A stretch of DNA of 64,000 nucleotides from Plazaster borealis. Taxonomy: Eukaryota; Echinodermata; Asteroidea; Forcipulatida; Labidiasteridae. Under the pieces are notes generated by a model, which searched no databases, was not told where the DNA came from, and saw nothing but the letters and a program-made list of their open reading frames with translations. Shown here in pieces: positions 59,501-64,000 of this stretch. Each line of letters begins with the position of its first letter. The stretch's first letter is position 1. The stretch is from positions 16,022,765 through 16,086,764 of the forward strand of contig CM037466.1 of assembly GCA_021014325.1 (NCBI GenBank), written 5' to 3'. A program made the translations under genes and the position numbers.

Positions 59501-60517
59501 CATTGTAGTCGCCGTATTCCAGATCACCGAACTATTCAATGTCACGTGGCCTCTTCTCTGGCGAACTGACCTACAGTGTGCCCTCCATCGCTACTTCCGG
59601 TTTGTGTCCTTTAACCTGACAGTGTTTACCATGGTTGCCATAGCGATTGATAGGTACTTTGCCGTCGTCCATCCGCTGAGATTCCGACTGTCTTTTAGTG
59701 CACGTCGTACGAAGATCATCTGTGTGGTCACGTGGGTGATGGCTTTTGTGGCTGCCTTCCCTACACCTTTCATGTTCAAAGTATGTGCTTTATCGACTCT
59801 CACTTCATTTCAAAAATTGAAATCAAGTCAAATATATTAATTATTTATTATGAATTTATATTTTCAATATTTGTTTACACACAGGCCGCCTACAATAGTA
59901 ATCCAGCTGATATGGTTATCACGTACGATGGAAAAATACCGTTCGCATGTACAGTAGTAATCCCTTTTGGCCCATGGTGGCCCGATTTCAAGAGCATCTA
60001 CCTCAACGTTGTTCTGTTTTACGTTCCTGCCATCGTCACGGCCGCTATATACATTATAATTGTCGTTAACATCAGGAGAAACGCCAGACCGCAGCACAAT
60101 GTCGGCCGAACCGGCATCAAGTCCGACATCCAACGCCGCATGAAAAGCTGGAAATCTGCCCGGTCGCTGTTGGTGGTTTTTGCCGCTTTTGTGTTGTGCT
60201 ATGGGTCATTTGCTACATACAACGTCCTCTCGAAGTACACGGTACCCGATTCAATTCCTGCAGTGGTTTTTAACGTCTGTCTTTTGTTGCCGTACACCAA
60301 CAGTTGCATGAACCCCATCATCTACTCGTTTTTTAATCCCACTTTTCGCAGAGCTTGTCGGGAACTCTTGTGTCGCCATCACATTCATGAGCGAACTCTG
60401 CCAGGGCCAGGTGTGCCAAAAGACAGTCGAGATGACAAGGTTGGCACACCCGTTCTTTTAAAGATGATTACGACTATCGATGGGAGTCTGGATAGCTTCG
60501 TCAAAACATCCAATTAA
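56344..60517 (+). CDS. Rhodopsin-family (class A) GPCR 2, three exons, sister of GPCR 1
   Basis: Exons 56344-56551, 59488-59780 and 59885-60517 join (phases 1 and 0, as in GPCR 1) to 377 residues. Landmarks: short N-terminus with NTT, N in GVLGN (TM1), D in LALGD (TM2), C in DLQC, DRY after TM3, W in VVTWV (TM4), C in FACT (ECL2), P in FYVP (TM5), NPIIY (TM7). TM6 reads FAAFVLCYGSF: Cys 6.47 is kept, but Trp 6.48 is Tyr and Pro 6.50 is Ser. It shares long identities with GPCR 1, such as NSCMNP and the pattern around FTMVAIAIDRYFAV. The C-tail is about 60 residues. I cannot name a ligand. The two genes probably arose by local duplication of this lineage, with the FBXO gene between them. Confidence 0.9.
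56552..59487. other. GPCR 2 intron 1
   Basis: About 2.9 kb. It contains the MITE at 57689-57909 and a poly-C run with CCACCAC repeats near 58610-58646. A short repeat, TTCTTAAAGGGG, occurs twice near 57980-58022. No nested gene is seen. Confidence 0.75.
57689..57909. mobile_element. MITE with long terminal inverted repeats (CACTGCAAAAACTGGG)
   Basis: The left end CACTGCAAAAACTGGGGTGT continues AAATTGACACCATGG and is matched in reverse by the right end over about 36 bp with one base difference. An inner pair GGTGTTAAAATAACAC / GGTGTTATTTTAACACC adds a second palindrome. Target duplication unclear (possibly TG). No coding capacity. Confidence 0.85.
59488..59780 (+). CDS. GPCR 2 exon 2: TM2 to TM4
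   Basis: The acceptor CAACGTACAG leads into GDMLAIVVAVFQITELFN. The exon covers TM3 (FNLTVFTMVAIAIDRY) and TM4 and ends TPFMFK at donor GTATGT. Confidence 0.92.
59885..60517 (+). CDS. GPCR 2 exon 3: ECL2 to C-terminus
   Basis: The acceptor TTTACACACAG leads into AAYNSNPADMVITYDG. It contains TM5, TM6 and TM7 (SCMNPIIYSFFNPTFRRACR) and a Cys pair after TM7 that could be palmitoylated. The stop is TAA. Confidence 0.92.
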   Translation, partial: AAYNSNPADMVITYDGKIPFACTVVIPFGPWWPDFKSIYLNVVLFYVPAIVTAAIYIIIVVNIRRNARPQHNVGRTGIKSDIQRRMKSWKSARSLLVVFAAFVLCYGSFATYNVLSKYTVPDSIPAVVFNVCLLLPYTNSCMNPIIYSFFNPTFRRACRELLCRHHIHERTLPGPGVPKDSRDDKVGTPVLLKMITTIDGSLDSFVKTSN

Positions 60518-60809
60518 GAAAAAATAGGTTATCAAAATGGTCAGTGTTCTAAGGAACCTTACTAAATTGGGCATGACAAATGCATGTTATGAACTTTTGT
60601 CTTGCACGTGTCAAGAAATATTCATGAAGTAGGCCTACGTTGCGCATAATGTAATGTAGCTTGCATACACATTATATAGGCCTACATGTATATAAAGTCA
60701 CTTACACGAAACAACAAGAAAACTATAGTGATTTATGTATAGAGTGCATTAGATGAAGGAAACAGCAAGTACGGGACGACTTAAAGGCTTAAAAACCCTA
60801 CAGTTTATG
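60518..60809. other. Space between convergent GPCR 2 and TMEM26-like genes
   Basis: Only about 290 bp separate the two stop codons, so the 3' UTRs of these convergent genes probably lie close together or overlap. Confidence 0.5.
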
Positions 60810-61649
60810 TCATTGTGACGAATTCGTGGATACGGCATCGTATGGGTCCACGTCATGTTCTTTTGTCGACAGATTCTCATCAAGTACAAACAAAAACCCA
60901 TGTTTCTTCTGATGTGCTATTTTCTTTGCCGTTGCGTCCTTAGCCTTCTTTTCAAGTCTCAGTTTTTCGCGCCTTTCTACATGCAGAACGAAAATTCTGT
61001 AAGCCTGTAAGACGATCACCAGAGAGTTTTTGCAAGTGAAGAAGACATTGGTGTGGCTATAGACCTGATAGCGAAGTATTAATGTCAGACGAAATACCAA
61101 GAAGGGGGCGTCTTGAAGGAGTAGGCTTGCTACGATAGACCAGACACTGGTATCTAGACAAGTAAACGTTGGTGCAGTGTCCTCACGTATCTCGTGCTCT
61201 GGTTTAATTGGTATGACCATCAACCCGTCATTAGTTTCAGCAGTGGGTAGAGGTTTGACGACACGAGACGCGGCCAAACGCGGAAACCTCTTGAATAACG
61301 CCCTCTTCATTGTACGTTGACCTTCACTAGGTGTAGACGTTTCTGATTGACTGGAAGAAGTTCCACGCTGGTTCCTGGTAGACGTCATGACGAGAGCGAA
61401 TTGTATAAGGCTCCAACTCCATAAGGTGAGAAGGGTGAATACCAGTGAACGATCATACTTGACGCTTACCTCGTTAAAGCCATCAAAGAATTCAATAATG
61501 TCAGCTGCCGTGGCGAAGTAAACGAGTAAAAGTTCCGAGAGCTCATTTCGTGTAATGGCACCTTTGGGTAGAAGCCATCGGCCTACAATAAGGAGCAGAG
61601 GCAGCATCTGCTCTACCACTAAGATCCATTGCGTAATCTGGCCATAGTA
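60810..61649 (-). CDS. TMEM26: TMEM26-like last exon
   Basis: The acceptor TTCCCTTATAG leads into YYGQITQWILVVEQMLPLL. A run of 279 codons ends AVSTNSSQ and TGA at 60812-60810. Confidence 0.9.
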   Translation of the reverse strand, partial: YYGQITQWILVVEQMLPLLLIVGRWLLPKGAITRNELSELLLVYFATAADIIEFFDGFNEVSVKYDRSLVFTLLTLWSWSLIQFALVMTSTRNQRGTSSSQSETSTPSEGQRTMKRALFKRFPRLAASRVVKPLPTAETNDGLMVIPIKPEHEIREDTAPTFTCLDTSVWSIVASLLLQDAPFLVFRLTLILRYQVYSHTNVFFTCKNSLVIVLQAYRIFVLHVERREKLRLEKKAKDATAKKIAHQKKHGFLFVLDENLSTKEHDVDPYDAVSTNSSQ

Positions 61650-62515
61650 CTATAAGGGAAAATGATAAGAATAAATTATGTAGAATAGGCCTTTATTTAA
61701 TTGTTATAACAGTATTCTAGTGGTTCAGTGTACTATAGTTTCATGTCGACCAAGAGAAGACTTCAGTCTTTTCGTTGTTACAAGTCGACTTGGGCCTTTT
61801 TACATTCCGGCTCCACCTTTGTACTATGGATTTCATCAGTCATTTTCCATGTCTAAAAGTTTCTGTGTCGTCATATACGGGTCCCATGGAGCCACACATT
61901 TTGTTTCGGATCAGCATGACCCTTTTTAGAAATACACCAAACGAGACTTCGATCGTATCCCCTTCCACTGAGATATAGATAGGGCCTACCGAGTAATATT
62001 GTCCGGTAAGCCCTAAATCACGTTTGATATTAACCCACGGGAATGGGTCCAACACTCTTTTGTACACGGATTCGGGTTATGGGTTTAACCTTTGCGTGTA
62101 TAAAGGAATACACATGGCAAGATCTTATATTCAAAATGCCATGGTGTATCTTAGTCTTTCTATCATTTCTTGTTTATCCTGTGGAAACCTTCAGTGAAAC
62201 ACTGTTTTTCAAAGGTGTCCCGCAATAATAAGCATTCAATAGTATAAAAACAGATACAAAATTCTGAATTTGTCTTTCGTAGTGAACATTGTCGGCTAAA
62301 TGAGATGGACAATGAATGTTATGCTTAAATGTTTTGTATAAAGTGTATTGAAATTTAAACTAAATCTTGCCCACGTGCTTACCTTTTCGACATCATCCAC
62401 TATCTCACGGTTGACATGTTTCATTGTAGCTAAACGGCGCTCTAACAACTCTAATTCCAACATCCAAATAGCTGGTACTGACCCAAAGAGAAAAACGATC
62501 ACGCTTGGGCAAAAC
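60810..62515 (-). CDS. TMEM26: TMEM26-like membrane protein, 3' part of gene (two exons)
   Basis: Exons 62515-62383 and 61649-60810 join in phase 0. The first encodes FCPSVIVFLFGSVPAIWMLE, like the [20 protein letters not shown] segment of human TMEM26. The second encodes MLPLLLIVGRWLLPKGAITR, YFATAADIIEFFD, LLTLWSWSLIQFAL, SVWSIVASLLLQDAPFLVFR and FFTCKNSLVIVLQAYR, all matching TMEM26 in order. It is a multi-pass membrane protein of unknown mechanism. Compared with the human protein there is an extra Ser/Thr/Lys-rich loop of about 65 residues between the LWSWSL and SVWSI helices, and a charged C-terminus. The exon at 62515 starts in phase 2, so at least one upstream exon with the first helices is missing; it should lie to the right, probably beyond the window. 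Confidence 0.9.
61650..62382. other. TMEM26-like intron
   Basis: Short ORFs without motifs; no element recognised. Confidence 0.7.
62383..62515 (-). CDS. TMEM26: TMEM26-like internal exon
   Basis: The acceptor TTTGCCTCTTAG is at 62516-62517 and the donor GTAAGC follows DDVEK. It holds one helix (FCPSVIVFLFGSVPAIWM) and a charged luminal or cytosolic segment. Confidence 0.87.
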
Positions 62516-63754
62516 CTAAGAGGCAAATAGGTCCATGTTATTATGTTTTGTTTCATAGTTAAACACAATGTTGAATGTAATATTAAATAATGGATTAACT
62601 CAAATTTGTAAAAATACTGACAGGCGAAGGTGACTTTGTTGTTATTTTAGTCAGTTGTACCATAAGTGCCATTCAGAACCAGGAGGGCAAGGTCACACAA
62701 AAAACATTTCATGTTAACTACTTCAATGTATTTTCCCATGTATCTTCTTTATTGACAAAAACTGGGTGTAATAAAACCGTGTGGTCCATCTTTAAAGGGC
62801 GACCAACTGAGATGAGAGACTGAATTTGTTGATGTACTTGATGGCCATATGTTAACTAATTTGAGAAGTAATACAATAGAGAAGTATTTCAATAACATTC
62901 TAAATGTAATCCTGATTTTGTCGGAACCTGTCTGTTGTACTGAACATAATAGGTGTAAGACTCGCTAAAAGGACTTATTTTAGTTTTATTTAAAATCCAA
63001 ATCAGAACGATTTTGAGAAAGGGAATTGATGGTCGATTAAGGATGATGAGACAAATAACATGGCAGCAGCCGGCAGATGATGGGACGAGGTTTGAATAGG
63101 AGATATGAGGATAGAGTGATGTCTTTATAAGACTAATAAGACTTTATCAAGACTAATGAAGAAGAGCAAGGAGAGGAACGTTTGATGGGCGATGTTGATG
63201 TGAGTAAAGGAGCAATTGTATACTGTTGTGCCACTGCAGAGAGAATGGTTGAGAAAGTGGTGATTCTGTCGCTCTATATAACTATAATAACAATAATACA
63301 TATTACACACATGGCGCCTTATATCTAAAAGAAAATACAACAAAAATAATAAATTCCCTAAAAGGTCAAAGCCGTTATTTTCACAGGATTCTTATTCAGT
63401 GCACATCATAAGAACCATAATGCCATAACGCCTTAGCTGTGATGCAAACGATAAAAACGCGCACGTGTAATGAGCATTAAATAGCTTGATGACAGTGCAA
63501 GTCTATTACGTAATCCAACATTAAAGCCAGATATTTTGTTTCCTTCACACGTTCAGGCAATGTTGGAACCCAACGTTCATTGAACACGTTTGTACACGCG
63601 CCTGATGAAGGGTCTTTTGAACTGGATTGCACATTTATTTTTGATACTTGAAGGGTCTGCTGGTGGTGCATTTTGAACTGGTTTGTATGAGACTTAAGAG
63701 ATCTGTGGGTTACATTTTGAACTGACTTGCAAGGAGTGATTTCATTGGTCTGTA
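62516..63754. other. TMEM26-like upstream intron or intergenic sequence
   Basis: I looked on the minus strand for the missing first TMEM26 helices and found none. No other gene recognised. Confidence 0.5.
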
Positions 63755-64000
63755 CTCTAAAAAGTCCTGGGTCAGAACTGACCAGGATCCGGGTACCATG
63801 GGGCTAACCCATTTCTAGGTCAGCACTCAGCAGGACCCGGAATCTGTGTTCAAATGACCCATTAATGGGTCAGATTGACGCAGAAAAAAAGTAAAAAAAC
63901 CTTTTTGTTCCACCACTTTCCGGGTCAGTCTGACCCAGAAATGGATCAGGCCCACTGGAACCCGGAATCCGTGTCAATATTGACCCGTTTTTTGTTTAGA
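63755..64000. mobile_element. GGGTCA/TGACCC-rich repeat, cut by the window end
   Basis: Starting near ACTCTAAAAAGTCCTGGGTC, the sequence repeats GGGTCAG and CTGACCCAG in alternating orientation (for example CCGGGTCAGTCTGACCCAG), with CCGGAATCYGTGT twice. It looks like a decayed transposon with palindromic subunits. Its CTGACCCG and GACCCGTTTTTT resemble the left edge of the 24.3-kb satellite array. Confidence 0.6.

Overview
The window is eukaryotic nuclear DNA: the genes are split by GT-AG introns, the background is AT-rich, and transposon remains and tandem repeats cover much of it. The gene families are metazoan (a class I TRIM ligase, a sugar-binding type F-box protein, TMEM26, rhodopsin-type GPCRs). 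Several TTAA-flanked interspersed repeats look like families I recall from starfish genomes. An echinoderm, probably an asteroid, is therefore my best guess; this is recognition from memory, not a search.

Layout from left to right. Positions 352-3423 (minus) hold the 5' half of a TRIM36/TRIM46-like E3 ligase: RING, B-box 1, B-box 2 and the start of the coiled coil. The rest lies beyond the left edge. Positions 3.4-20.5 kb hold no recognised gene, only a tRNA-type SINE, two TTAA elements and one weak candidate exon. A single long ORF on the minus strand at 20.5-21.9 kb encodes an unrecognised basic coiled-coil-like protein. A tandem array of a monomer of about 134 bp fills 24.3-27.15 kb, and a 62-bp minisatellite split by a short transposon lies at 32.8-33.65 kb.

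Positions 34.9-46.5 kb (plus) hold a three-exon GPCR. Its first intron of about 9.8 kb contains a hAT-like MITE, a dead non-LTR reverse transcriptase with a SINE inside it, a second MITE, a fused SINE pair, a 33-bp minisatellite and a broken copy of the gene's own exon 2. A four-exon FBXO2/6/44-like gene lies at 49.26-52.65 kb (minus). Penelope-like retroelement remains and a nest of palindromes fill 53.5-55.75 kb. A second three-exon GPCR with the same intron phases as the first lies at 56.3-60.5 kb (plus). The last two visible exons of a TMEM26-like gene lie at 60.8-62.5 kb (minus), and the window ends inside a GGGTCA/TGACCC-rich repeat.

The genes do not form an operon-like or pathway unit. 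The two GPCRs are clearly sister copies from a local duplication, and both have lost the TM6 CWxP motif. The most checkable observations are three copies of a 5-bp-TSD transposon with perfect target duplications, the SINE inside the reverse transcriptase, the partial tandem copy of GPCR exon 2, the large TTAA-flanked palindrome, and the paired GPCRs with altered TM6. I found no clear evidence of a wholly new biological system.
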